The notes beneath the pieces were generated by a model. It saw only the letters and a list, made by a program, of their open reading frames with translations, was not told where the DNA came from and did not search any database. A program made the translations under genes and the position numbers. A DNA stretch of 29,977 bases from a virus. Location: positions 1 through 29,977 of IMG/VR virus record IMGVR_UViG_3300033571_015411. One strand, written 5' to 3'. Shown piece after piece: positions 18,091-25,197 of the stretch. How positions within the stretch are numbered: position 1 is the first letter of the stretch; the number at the start of each line of letters is the position of its first letter.

Positions 18091-20742
18091 CTAGTAATTC
18101 CGCATTGGCCTCAATGGCCTGAATCGCAAAATATCTTCGTCTGGCTGAACATACGGTTGCGGCTGGAGCGGAATGCCTTCTGGCAGTCTGAGTGCTTCCC
18201 GCTCTGCCTGCATGTTTGCTTTGCGCCAGTAGTCGCGTTCGGCAAGATTGCCCTTTGAGGCTTGCGAACCAGCAATAGCGCTATGACCTGGCAACGGCGT
18301 AGCCATTTCGTACTTGCCGAGCTGGTATGCGTCTTCTGGGATTTGTTCCGTGCCAAACTGCGGCATGCCCCGCATAGCCATCTGTGCCTGAGCGCGAGGA
18401 GTAAACGCTTGCGGTTGCGACTGACGCAACGGGCTGACCGTTGGTGGCTCCATCTCGCCAACACTAGGTCCGCGACGCATTTCCATCATGCGGGTGCTTT
18501 GACCAACAGGCATTGGAGCAGATGGGGCTTGCGGCGCCGCAGCAGGACGGGCTTGACCAGCCTTTTCTGCTTCGAGTTCTGCAAGCATCTGCTTGCGATC
18601 TTCAGAAGTCGTAGACGGTCCGCTCTTCAAGGCCTGCATGCTGTACTTGCCAAGTGAAGCATCGCGAGCGACCTGCGATCCAGGCAAAAACTTCTGCTTG
18701 TAATCGGCATTTGGCAAACCCTTTCCAAGGGACATTCCAAGCGGCTGATCTTTGTCTGCTTGTTCTTGAGCAAGTTCTGCAAGCATCTGCTTGCGCTCCT
18801 GAGAAGTCGTAGACGGTTCGTATGGCTGGTCAAACTTGGAAAAGTCATCTGCCACACTGCCGATGCGCTGTCCGAGCTGTTCAAGCGGAAAATCGCGCAT
18901 GCGTTGCAGCGGGCTCTTTCCAATGTCCAACGAGCGCAGCGCCGACGGCGTCGGCATCTGACCACCTGGTTCGCCCGAGGTGCGAGGCGCTGCAGCAACA
19001 GCGCCATCTGCTTTGGTGGACGGCAACTTGCGCCAGAACCCAAAGTCTGGCGTCGTGTCGGCATTGGTTCCAGGCGGCATGTTGTAGCGTGCCAGCGGCT
19101 TGGATGAACGGTCCATCCAGTCCGACATGTGGTTGATGTCGATGCCAATCTTCTCTGCAACCCGACGGTACTCGCGCACATCTTCAGGCTTGCTCATGTC
19201 GAGGACAACGTCTGAGCCGTCCGCGTTGACGAAGTAAATGCGGTTGGCGCGGTCGTCGCGGATCGGCACAAACTGGTAGCGCATGTTGGATGCAGCGGCT
19301 TCGCGCGCAGCAGCACGGGCTTGGTTGCGCAAGTTCAAAAAGTCGCGGTAGTAGGCATCGTTGCTGTCCGCGGCGTTCAGCATGTCCGCGTAGTACTTGT
19401 AGTCGGGACGGCCAGACGACGTGTTGGGGACGACGCTTGTGTCTGTAGGTGCTGGAGCGGCTCCAGCACCTTTTTGCGAGCTTTGCGCAATTGAAGCGGC
19501 AGACTGTGCGGCAGCAAGCGCGCCCGCATCGCGAGCGCTCATTGCTTTGCCTGCTGTGCCTTTGCCCTGCTTTGACGTAGGTGCAGCTTGCGTAGGTGCA
19601 ACGCCAACAGTCGGCAATGACGGCATCAAGTTCTGGTACATCGGGTCTTGCGACGGATCGTACTGGTCGCCAGGGCTTACCGCTGCAACAGAAGGCTGTT
19701 GTGCAGGAGGCATACCTGCTGCTGCGCGTGGCTTGAATTCGGTTTTCGAATCTGAATCAGATGCAACATAACCAGCAATTCCAAGCGCTCCCAAAGCGCC
19801 AGATACTTTTAGACGTTTTTTGACCTGATCAGACAAGCTGTTCCATTTTGATGCGATTGTCCTGCCAAGACTCATTCTCGCAGCTGGAGTCATTGAAGCT
19901 ACTGATTGCGCAGTAATTGTTTCAATAGCAGGGGCTGCTTCTGCTGCCGCTGCTACTGCAGGAGCTACTTCTGCTGCCGCCGTTACCGCAGGGGCTGCTT
20001 CTGCTGCCGCCGTTACTGCAGGAGCAGTGTTTGTTGCTGCTTGTGCGTCAAAGCCTGGACTTTCCCACCAAGGTGCCGTTTCGTTGCCCATCAGTACTTG
20101 TCGATCTGATTCGGTAAGCCAATCAACACTAGAAGAAGGATTTGTAGCAGGGGCAGGAGCGGCAGCAGATTCGGCTGTTGGTGCAGCAGCGGGTTCTGGT
20201 GCTGGTGCGGCAGCGGGTGCAGGTGGTTTTTTTCTTGTTGCTCGACCCGCTGCGGCAACAGGATTTTGTGCTGCAGGAGCAGGAGCAGGAGCAGGTGCCG
20301 CTTCAGGGACTGGTGCTGCAGTCTGTGGTTTTGGCATTTTGACGCGTCTTGCGCCACCGAGAGCTACAGAAGAACCGCGTGGAACTACAACAGACGGAGA
20401 AGCCACACCACCGCCCATCATGCCTTCAAGCATCATGTTGCTCATTTCTGAGGCATCTTGTTCCAATAGGGCTCTTTTTTCCTTTTCATTTAGCGGAACA
20501 TACTGCTCGTTCATATTGGCAAGCTGTTCCCATTCAGCTTGGTATTCTGGCCTTGCGCCAACAAAACGAGCGGCTTTGTTGACCATTCCACCTACAACAT
20601 CTTTGGCATGCCTGATGTGTTGAACAAACTCCAGCGGGGTCATGGTCTGGTTGTACTCGTCCACATACAGACGACGTTGTGGATCGTAACGCCAACGGCC
20701 AGCATACCCGTATGTTTTAGTTTGTTGAACTTTATCAGCCAT
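18091..20742 (-). CDS. Large Ala/Pro-rich putative virion protein with internal repeats (883 aa)
   Basis: The N-terminal 125 residues look folded (WRYDPQRRLYVDEYNQTMTP). Residues about 140-280 are an Ala/Pro low-complexity region that includes three tandem decapeptides of the type APAVTAAAEA. A hydrophobic segment, SGALGALGIAGYVA, occurs near 315. The C-terminal half has a pair of near-identical peptides, PSTTSQERKQMLAELAQE and PSTTSEDRKQMLAELEAE. No catalytic motif is seen. It lies between terminase and portal. A large, flexible virion or scaffold-like protein is possible. The ATG at 20742 has a GAGGGG ribosome binding site. Function is not assigned. Confidence 0.7.
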   Translation of the reverse strand: MADKVQQTKTYGYAGRWRYDPQRRLYVDEYNQTMTPLEFVQHIRHAKDVVGGMVNKAARFVGARPEYQAEWEQLANMNEQYVPLNEKEKRALLEQDASEMSNMMLEGMMGGGVASPSVVVPRGSSVALGGARRVKMPKPQTAAPVPEAAPAPAPAPAAQNPVAAAGRATRKKPPAPAAAPAPEPAAAPTAESAAAPAPATNPSSSVDWLTESDRQVLMGNETAPWWESPGFDAQAATNTAPAVTAAAEAAPAVTAAAEVAPAVAAAAEAAPAIETITAQSVASMTPAARMSLGRTIASKWNSLSDQVKKRLKVSGALGALGIAGYVASDSDSKTEFKPRAAAGMPPAQQPSVAAVSPGDQYDPSQDPMYQNLMPSLPTVGVAPTQAAPTSKQGKGTAGKAMSARDAGALAAAQSAASIAQSSQKGAGAAPAPTDTSVVPNTSSGRPDYKYYADMLNAADSNDAYYRDFLNLRNQARAAAREAAASNMRYQFVPIRDDRANRIYFVNADGSDVVLDMSKPEDVREYRRVAEKIGIDINHMSDWMDRSSKPLARYNMPPGTNADTTPDFGFWRKLPSTKADGAVAAAPRTSGEPGGQMPTPSALRSLDIGKSPLQRMRDFPLEQLGQRIGSVADDFSKFDQPYEPSTTSQERKQMLAELAQEQADKDQPLGMSLGKGLPNADYKQKFLPGSQVARDASLGKYSMQALKSGPSTTSEDRKQMLAELEAEKAGQARPAAAPQAPSAPMPVGQSTRMMEMRRGPSVGEMEPPTVSPLRQSQPQAFTPRAQAQMAMRGMPQFGTEQIPEDAYQLGKYEMATPLPGHSAIAGSQASKGNLAERDYWRKANMQAEREALRLPEGIPLQPQPYVQPDEDILRFRPLRPMRNY
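18575..18795. repeat. Two copies of a 23-base identical repeat inside the 883-aa gene
   Basis: The 23 bases at 18575-18597 recur unchanged at 18773-18795. They encode the shared core RKQMLAEL of two near-identical peptides. Flanking codons differ, which fits an internal duplication under protein-level selection. Confidence 0.8.
19928..20017. repeat. Three tandem 30-bp repeats encoding Ala-rich decapeptides
   Basis: Three consecutive 30-base units (19928-19957, 19958-19987, 19988-20017) differ at only a few positions and encode APAVTAAAEA-type decapeptides of the 883-residue protein, with a degenerate fourth unit beyond. Copy number could vary between related phages through slippage. Confidence 0.85.
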
Positions 20743-20752
20743 TTGACACCCC

Positions 20753-21037
20753 TCAGTCGCTGGATTGGAACGAAGCCTTGAGCGCCGCGAGCTCTTCGTT
20801 CTTCTTGCGCAGGTCGGAGTCGGTCATCAACCCCAGATGCTTCTGCACTTTGTCGGACTGGACTGCGGCAAGCACGGCGATAAGCCGTTCGCGCTCGTTC
20901 TTTGAGTCGCGCATAGCGTCCTGCAACTGCGTGTCTGCAACTTTGAGTTGACCGCGCAAACGGTAAATCTCAAGGCAAAGCAGCAGGGAAACACCCGATG
21001 CGGAAACGAAAGCGGCAATCTGGTACAAGTCGTTCAA
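20753..21037 (-). CDS. Small membrane-anchored coiled-coil protein (94 aa; possible spanin/lysis protein)
   Basis: The frame is open up to 21124, but that extension lacks a good ribosome binding site and overlaps the terminase end. A TTG at 21037, preceded by GAGGTGG, gives a protein with an N-terminal membrane segment (IAAFVSASGVSLLLCLEIY, about 7-25) and then a charged helix (LKVADTQLQDAMRDSKNERE) to the C-terminus. One membrane helix followed by a periplasmic coiled coil is the layout of inner-membrane spanins (Rz type), which in T7 also lie next to the terminase genes. A virion or unknown membrane role is equally possible. No outer spanin lipoprotein was seen nested here. Confidence 0.6.
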   Translation of the reverse strand: MNDLYQIAAFVSASGVSLLLCLEIYRLRGQLKVADTQLQDAMRDSKNERERLIAVLAAVQSDKVQKHLGLMTDSDLRKKNEELAALKASFQSSD

Positions 21038-21084
21038 GACCCACCTCGCGATGCAGTGTGCAGCAATACTGCCGCAAAATGCAA

Positions 21085-23433
21085 CTAATCGTTGTCGTAA
21101 ACGTGGTTTGTTCCTGACCACCAAGCGTTGCCGCCGCCAGGCAGCTTGCCGTCGTCAACGGCTACTGGAGAGATGAACGGGCGATCAGGCATGCGCTGGA
21201 CGACCGAAGACATGTCGCGCGGGGCGATTGCAGCCATAGCGTCCTTTACGGCTTCTTGACGGGCGTTGTTGACCTGGTGGCGGGTCTTGCCCGCATCGAG
21301 CGGGAACGCATCGTCTAAATGGCAAGCGATAGCTGTGCAGATGACATGGTCGTCGTTGCAGTTCTTGGCCGCTTCCTTCTTGCCAGTCGTCTCGTTGACG
21401 ATGAACGTGTGCATCTCTGAGTACAGATCGTCATCGGGGTCGACCAACCTGCCGTCGCGGATGTACCTGTCGAGCGTAGCGAGGCACACAGCGCGGTTGC
21501 TCTCCGACATCCAGAAGCCGACTGCGTCCTCCAGCTTGCTGCCGTCGATGACGTTGATGCGCGGCCTGCGCAGGAGCTTGGGGTAGTTGCGGTTGCGGAA
21601 CTCGTTGATGTGTGCTTCGCCCTTGTTGGCCTCGATTGCGAGCAGCGGCAGACCGTACCAGGACAGCAGACGCTCGCACAGGTCGCAGAAAGGCGACGGC
21701 TGCAGCTTGGATTTGATCTTGGCGCACAGCACGAAAGAGTCCATTTCGCGCCTGTAGATCTTCATAACAGACCAGTCTGCTTGGGCAGAACCGCCGAAAC
21801 TGGTGTCCATGACCGCAAGATAGCGGTTCTCTTCCATGACCTTGGGGTCGGGCTTCTCGCGCACCTTGTAGACGCGCATATCCATGTCCATGTGCAGGCT
21901 GCCGTTGCTGTCGTAGGACAGGCCGCAATTGACCATCTGGTCGCGCATGGCATCGCACTGCTTCTTGATGGCGTCGATTTCCTCATGCTCGTAGGCAAGA
22001 CGCGCAGCAGTGAGGAAGCACGATACATCGTCGTCGCCGTACTCCTGCTTCATGGACAGGATGTTGCCGCCGTGCCTGTTGCGCAGGGTATCGCACCACC
22101 ACAGGTACTGTTGGCAGGTCAAGCCGAAGCGTACAATGCGGTTCTCTGTGTCTTCCAAGACGATGGGTTTGCCCGTCGCCGTAGTGCCCATGGCGATACG
22201 GTACTTGTCATCCCCTGTGTCCCGCCACAACTGCCAGAAGTGCAGTTGGTCTACGGTTGCCGTGAGAACGTAGTCGTTCACAGCGTGCCACGGCACATAG
22301 TACGCGAAGTAGTCGGACAAGCCCTGCTTGGCCTCCTGGTACATCGTGTAGAACTTGCCGTAGGCGCCCTGCGGCGTACTCTCGACGACGACCCCTGTAT
22401 TCGAATTGAGATAGACGGAAGACAGCGCTGCAATGAAGGTCTGGTCGGGTGCGTGCCAAAACGGGACCTCCGTGAAGTGCGCCCACTGGTAGCCCGTTGA
22501 TCGGCCTACGGAGTCGGCAGTCTGCTTTGTACCAGCAGTGTAGAAATCCACAAGCGAGCCGTTGTCGAGGCACAACTGCGAAGCGTTGTCAATCACTACC
22601 TTGGGCGCGAACCACTGCGGCAGCGACAGGAACACCTGCTTGTAGCGGCGCCTGAACTCGCCGAGGTAGTCCTTGTGGTGCAGGACGAGCATGATGCGCG
22701 TATTCGGACTGCGCAGCATCATCCACGCCATCCAGTGCACGATGAGCAGCGAGCAGCCCCACTTGCGGGCCTTGGCGACTACACCGAGTACAGGCTTGCC
22801 TGTGACCAGCCTGACGCACAGGAGCTTGGCAAGTTGACGCTGAGGCCTGTTCCAGACGAACTGCACCATCCGTCCGTCCTTGCCTTCGATCTTGCACTTG
22901 AGGCAGAACTCGCGGAAGTTGTTGAGCAGGATGCGGCGGATGTCTCGCTTGGACAGACCAGGTACATCGGCGAGGCACTGCCGCTTGGGCAGGTTCTCCT
23001 GCACCATGGACATGCTGACATCGCGCATCTGCTTGGCAAGTTCGGGCCCCAGCCTCGCATCGGGGATCATCGCGCGGATTTCCTTGTTCGTCGTGAGGAT
23101 CGAACGCTTGTTCTCCACTGCAGCCTCCCTGCGCTGTATCTTCCTGGCCCTTGCGAGGTTGGCAAGCCGCTCGCCTTCTACCATCTTGCGCACGGCATGC
23201 TTGCACCACCGCACATCCCTGTTGCACCAGTACCCGCGCACCCGCATGCACATAAGCAGAGTCTCGTAGACTACCTTGTCGAACCTCGACTGCGGGGGCT
23301 TGCCGTAGTACTTCGTCTCTTCCGCATCGTCGTCTACTTCGGGCTTGCGCACATACTGCATGCCCATCGCGAGATACGGAGCTTCCTCCGTCCGCGTAAG
23401 CCTCTTGAAGCGGAACTTGTGTTCCTTGGGCAT
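21085..23433 (-). CDS. terL: Terminase large subunit (782 aa)
   Basis: This is the DNA-packaging motor. The ATPase domain has a Walker A-like segment AKARKWGCSLL (about 217-227), comparable to the KARQxGxST form of this family, a Walker B-like strand WAHFTEVPFW (about 316-326; Glu catalytic) and the coupling motif VVVESTPQG (about 345-353). The RNase H-like nuclease domain has Asp in AVMDTSFGG (about 540), Glu in AIEANKG (about 598) and Asp-Asp in NCNDDHVI (about 692). It is long because of an N-terminal extension of about 200 residues. MPKEHKF at 23433 is chosen because the longer frame (to 23601) overlaps the upstream gene and AGAGTAGG lies just before this ATG. Confidence 0.9.
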   Translation of the reverse strand: MPKEHKFRFKRLTRTEEAPYLAMGMQYVRKPEVDDDAEETKYYGKPPQSRFDKVVYETLLMCMRVRGYWCNRDVRWCKHAVRKMVEGERLANLARARKIQRREAAVENKRSILTTNKEIRAMIPDARLGPELAKQMRDVSMSMVQENLPKRQCLADVPGLSKRDIRRILLNNFREFCLKCKIEGKDGRMVQFVWNRPQRQLAKLLCVRLVTGKPVLGVVAKARKWGCSLLIVHWMAWMMLRSPNTRIMLVLHHKDYLGEFRRRYKQVFLSLPQWFAPKVVIDNASQLCLDNGSLVDFYTAGTKQTADSVGRSTGYQWAHFTEVPFWHAPDQTFIAALSSVYLNSNTGVVVESTPQGAYGKFYTMYQEAKQGLSDYFAYYVPWHAVNDYVLTATVDQLHFWQLWRDTGDDKYRIAMGTTATGKPIVLEDTENRIVRFGLTCQQYLWWCDTLRNRHGGNILSMKQEYGDDDVSCFLTAARLAYEHEEIDAIKKQCDAMRDQMVNCGLSYDSNGSLHMDMDMRVYKVREKPDPKVMEENRYLAVMDTSFGGSAQADWSVMKIYRREMDSFVLCAKIKSKLQPSPFCDLCERLLSWYGLPLLAIEANKGEAHINEFRNRNYPKLLRRPRINVIDGSKLEDAVGFWMSESNRAVCLATLDRYIRDGRLVDPDDDLYSEMHTFIVNETTGKKEAAKNCNDDHVICTAIACHLDDAFPLDAGKTRHQVNNARQEAVKDAMAAIAPRDMSSVVQRMPDRPFISPVAVDDGKLPGGGNAWWSGTNHVYDND

Positions 23434-23435
23434 GC

Positions 23436-23783
23436 CTACTCTTCGTCGTCGAAGCCCGTAAAGTCGAGTTCGTACAGCATCTGTTCCTGCTTGCCCGCAG
23501 GCAACCGCTCTTCCTGCTGTACAGAACCCGCCCTCTCCTCCAGCTCCTCTTCCCCTAGATTGCCGCAGACCTTGGCTACCTGCAACAGCGAAGAGAACCA
23601 CTTGCTTCTATCTATAGCCCTGTCCGCCTTCCTGTACTCTAGCATCGCAAGCTCCGCAAGAGCCTGCATCGCCCTATTTGGATATCCTACTTCCGCAAAC
23701 GCACCCTCTACAGAATGCAGCTGGGAAAGCACTTCTGCGTCCGATTCCTCAACCTCTTCAACCTCTTTGACTCGACGGCCCAT
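23436..23783 (-). CDS. Candidate terminase small subunit (115 aa)
   Basis: The gene is the first of the late operon and ends two bases before the terminase large subunit start, where small terminases are usually encoded. The ATG at 23783 has an AAGGAGGT ribosome binding site eight bases upstream, much better than the ATGs further out. The protein is acidic and mostly helical (RAMQALAELAMLEYRKADRA about 37-56), with an acidic C-terminus (LDFTGFDDEE) that could contact the motor. There is no clear helix-turn-helix. Size and place fit, but the family is not recognised. Confidence 0.55.
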   Translation of the reverse strand: MGRRVKEVEEVEESDAEVLSQLHSVEGAFAEVGYPNRAMQALAELAMLEYRKADRAIDRSKWFSSLLQVAKVCGNLGEEELEERAGSVQQEERLPAGKQEQMLYELDFTGFDDEE

Positions 23784-23926
23784 AGGTACAACCTCCTTGA
23801 CAGATCTATCTGCACGCATACTGCTCCGCAATCGAGAATACGCCTATTCCTTTTTTTCTGAAAGTATGCTACAGGGGGGGAACCTTAGCGCAGCGCGGAG
23901 GGGAGGCAGTACGCATCCAATCTTCG

Positions 23927-23978
23927 CAACACTAGCAGGGACGAAGTTGCGTAGCAACAAGTCCCGTCGCGAGTGTTG
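23927..23978. promoter_or_regulatory. Long imperfect hairpin in the divergent region
   Basis: Three nested paired blocks, CAACACT/AGTGTTG (outer), GGGAC/GTCCC and GTTGC/GCAAC (inner, three-base loop GTA), are separated by small internal loops. It can form on either strand. It may be part of the 5' leader of the late operon, a protein-binding site or a replication structure. Confidence 0.5.
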
Positions 23979-24034
23979 ACTATCCCAGACAAGACTCCTT
24001 CTAGGATGTGTACGCGGCGGGGGTATAGGGGTCG

Positions 24035-24087
24035 GTCGTTAGAACGACGGTCCATGTCCTGAGAACGACAGCCTGCTTCCAAACGAC
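24035..24087. promoter_or_regulatory. Operator-like palindrome with two additional half-sites
   Basis: GTCGTT-AG-AACGAC at 24035-24048 is a perfect inverted repeat. The half-site AACGAC recurs at 24064-24069 and 24082-24087, 21 and 18 bases apart, so roughly on one face of the helix. This layout suits cooperative binding by a dimeric regulator, none of which is encoded in the window. Confidence 0.4.
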
Positions 24088-24154
24088 ACAACACAGCAAA
24101 AAAAAACAAATCTGGCAGCGGATATAGTGTGTGAGAGGGGCTCGACGTAAAGTT

Positions 24155-24420
24155 TTACGCGCGCGCAACGCACCCGCCCTTATGCGCACCCATACCCGCC
24201 CCTGCGCATGCGTGTATGCGCACCTACGCCCACGTGTGCATGCGTGGCCAGGCGCACATGCGTGCGTGTGTGTGCCCCTGGGCGGATGTGCGCGCGCCAA
24301 GGCGCGCTCTCGCCCGCGGATATGCGCGTGGATGCGCGTATGCGTGCCCGTGCCCGCCCTGCCCTGCCCCGACGCTAACCCCATCCCCTGCCCTCTACCT
24401 GCCCCACCCTGCCCTGCGAT
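24155..24420. other. Alternating purine-pyrimidine (Z-DNA-prone) and C-rich tract
   Basis: About 200 bases are dominated by CG, GC, TG and CA steps (runs such as CGCGCGCG, TGCGCATGCG and GTGTGTGTGC), then grade into C-rich text made of TGCCC/CGCCC units to about 24420. Composition and strand asymmetry differ sharply from the neighbouring genes. Frames that cross it encode only His/Arg/Ala/Pro-type repeats and are not considered genes. Confidence 0.7.
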
Positions 24421-24508
24421 CTCTGGTACCGTGCAACGCGACACTAGCCGACAATTGCTTGTGATATAGATAGCTTGCAACTTTTTTTCGTGACGTTGAA
24501 AAAAGTTC

Positions 24509-24537
24509 TTGACACTGGTTGGTGGTAGCTGTAGCTT
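24509..24537 (+). promoter_or_regulatory. Sigma70-type promoter for the rightward small-gene block
   Basis: TTGACA at 24509-24514 and TAGCTT at 24532-24537 are separated by 17 bases. Upstream, T-rich and A-rich runs (24481-24508) could act as an UP element. Transcription would start near 24544, about 60 bases before the first small gene. The -10 box is imperfect. Confidence 0.5.
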
Positions 24538-24567
24538 GTGATCCATCGGGGCGCTGTTGCCCTGGTA

Positions 24568-24604
24568 GCTAGCGCCGGCAAATCGGCGCATCGGAGCCAG
24601 TACC
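24568..24604 (+). promoter_or_regulatory. Leader hairpin (GCGCC/GGCGC type) of the first small gene
   Basis: GCGCCG (24572-24577) pairs with CGGCGC (24584-24589) across the loop GCAAAT, then ATCGGAG forms the ribosome binding site and the ATG follows eight bases later. A 29-base block (24568-24596) is identical to that before the next gene (24833-24861). Confidence 0.65.
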
Positions 24605-24814
24605 ATGATCAACGCTTGCCGCACCCTCTCCATCGTCTGCTACGTTCTCGCTGCTACTTGCGCCATCGCGATTGTGCGTGACTTTGTGTGCCTCGACACC
24701 GTCGGCGCTGCCAACGTCGTCTTGGCGGTCTGCACTATCGCTGCGTGCATCGGACTTGCGCAGCTGTGGTCGCTCGCCACGCGCTGCGAGATCGCCAAGG
24801 CTGCACGCAGCTAG
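24605..24814 (+). CDS. Small two-helix membrane protein (69 aa)
   Basis: The protein has two hydrophobic helices, about 7-24 (LSIVCYVLAATCAIAIV) and about 33-55 (GAANVVLAVCTIAACIGLAQ), separated by a short loop and followed by a basic tail. It should lie in the cytoplasmic membrane. It is the first gene after the rightward promoter, where phages often encode small host-takeover or superinfection proteins. The ATG at 24605 follows a CGGAG site and a conserved hairpin. No family is recognised. Confidence 0.7.
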   Translation: MINACRTLSIVCYVLAATCAIAIVRDFVCLDTVGAANVVLAVCTIAACIGLAQLWSLATRCEIAKAARS

Positions 24815-24832
24815 TCTACGCCCCCCCAACCT

Positions 24833-24868
24833 GCTAGCGCCGGCAAATCGGCGCATCGGAGTCACACC
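24833..24868 (+). promoter_or_regulatory. Leader hairpin (GCGCC/GGCGC type), second copy
   Basis: GCGCCG (24837-24842) and CGGCGC (24849-24854) enclose GCAAAT; the CGGAG ribosome binding site follows and the ATG begins at 24869. The block is an exact 29-base copy of that at 24568-24596, although the genes downstream are unrelated. Confidence 0.65.
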
Positions 24869-25096
24869 ATGGTTAGCCAATTCCGCACTATCCGATCGAT
24901 CGATATTCTGGCAGTCCGGCCGTCTGCAGACGGTACCACGTGGATCGTACTCGCAGCGCGCGCAGCCGATCCACTCCATCCCTGGGCAACCTATAGCGCC
25001 CTGCAGTCTGTAGACGGCGAGACGCTAGAATTGCGCCATCCCGTCTACTGTGTGACCTTGGATTGCGCCCGATCCAGCTATGCCGCGCGCGCGTAG
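24869..25096 (+). CDS. Hypothetical protein (75 aa)
   Basis: I do not recognise this small, probably soluble protein. It has an N-terminal strand-rich part (IRSIDILAVRPSADGTTWIV) and a C-terminus with two cysteines (YCVTLDCARS). The ATG at 24869 lies seven bases after CGGAG and downstream of the repeated leader hairpin, so the start is well supported. It is followed by a gap with three hairpins before the next gene. As an early-region small protein it may act on the host, but nothing in the sequence shows how. Confidence 0.65.
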   Translation: MVSQFRTIRSIDILAVRPSADGTTWIVLAARAADPLHPWATYSALQSVDGETLELRHPVYCVTLDCARSSYAARA

Positions 25097-25111
25097 CTTG
25101 TGCCCTCCATG

Positions 25112-25185
25112 CTGCACACTAGGCGATCGGCTTAGTGTGCAGACTGGAGCGCATACGCTCCCACAATGCGCCTGTAGCGGGCGCA
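25112..25185 (+). promoter_or_regulatory. Three consecutive hairpins in the leader of the cysteine-rich gene
   Basis: First stem: ten perfect pairs, 25112-25121 with 25133-25142, 11-base loop. Second: GGAGCG (25146-25151) with CGCTCC (25156-25161), four-base loop. Third: TGCGCC (25167-25172) with GGCGCA (25180-25185), the shared leader type, followed by AAGAGGG and the ATG at 25198. None is followed by a U run, so termination is less likely than a structured leader. Confidence 0.6.
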
Positions 25186-25197
25186 AGAGGGTACACC

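Larger units (their letters stand above)
23784..24604. other. Divergent control region, about 820 bases without a gene
   Basis: Left- and right-facing gene blocks diverge from here. Contents in order: a T7 run after a weak GAATA/TATTC stem (23836-23857), a G run (23874-23880), a 52-base imperfect hairpin (23927-23978), a palindrome with half-sites (24035-24087), an A9 run (24098-24106), a second palindrome CGTAAAGTTTTACG (24146-24159), a long alternating purine-pyrimidine and C-rich tract (about 24155-24420), and a promoter (24509-24537). Frames that run through it (for example 24001-24633 on minus) have repetitive composition without gene signatures. No clear promoter for the late operon could be found by eye. 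Confidence 0.75.

Noticed and set aside
22440-22490. Missing Walker B aspartate in the large terminase (Thr before the catalytic Glu)
   Set aside because: Ser or Thr before Glu (SEVAFW-like) is usual in this branch of terminases, so this is not a defect.
23434-23601. N-terminal extension of the large terminase
   Set aside because: The extension overlaps the upstream gene in another frame, is Gly/Arg/Ala rich like a shadow frame, and a well-placed ribosome binding site precedes the ATG at 23433.
24001-24633. Minus-strand open frame of 210 codons across the divergent region
   Set aside because: It is generated by the repetitive CG/TG-rich tract (His/Arg/Ala/Thr repeats), overlaps the first small gene and its leader, and lacks a ribosome binding site.
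25109-25135. Eight-codon mini-frame starting at ATG 25109
   Set aside because: No ribosome binding site, and it lies inside the perfect 10-bp hairpin; most likely accidental.
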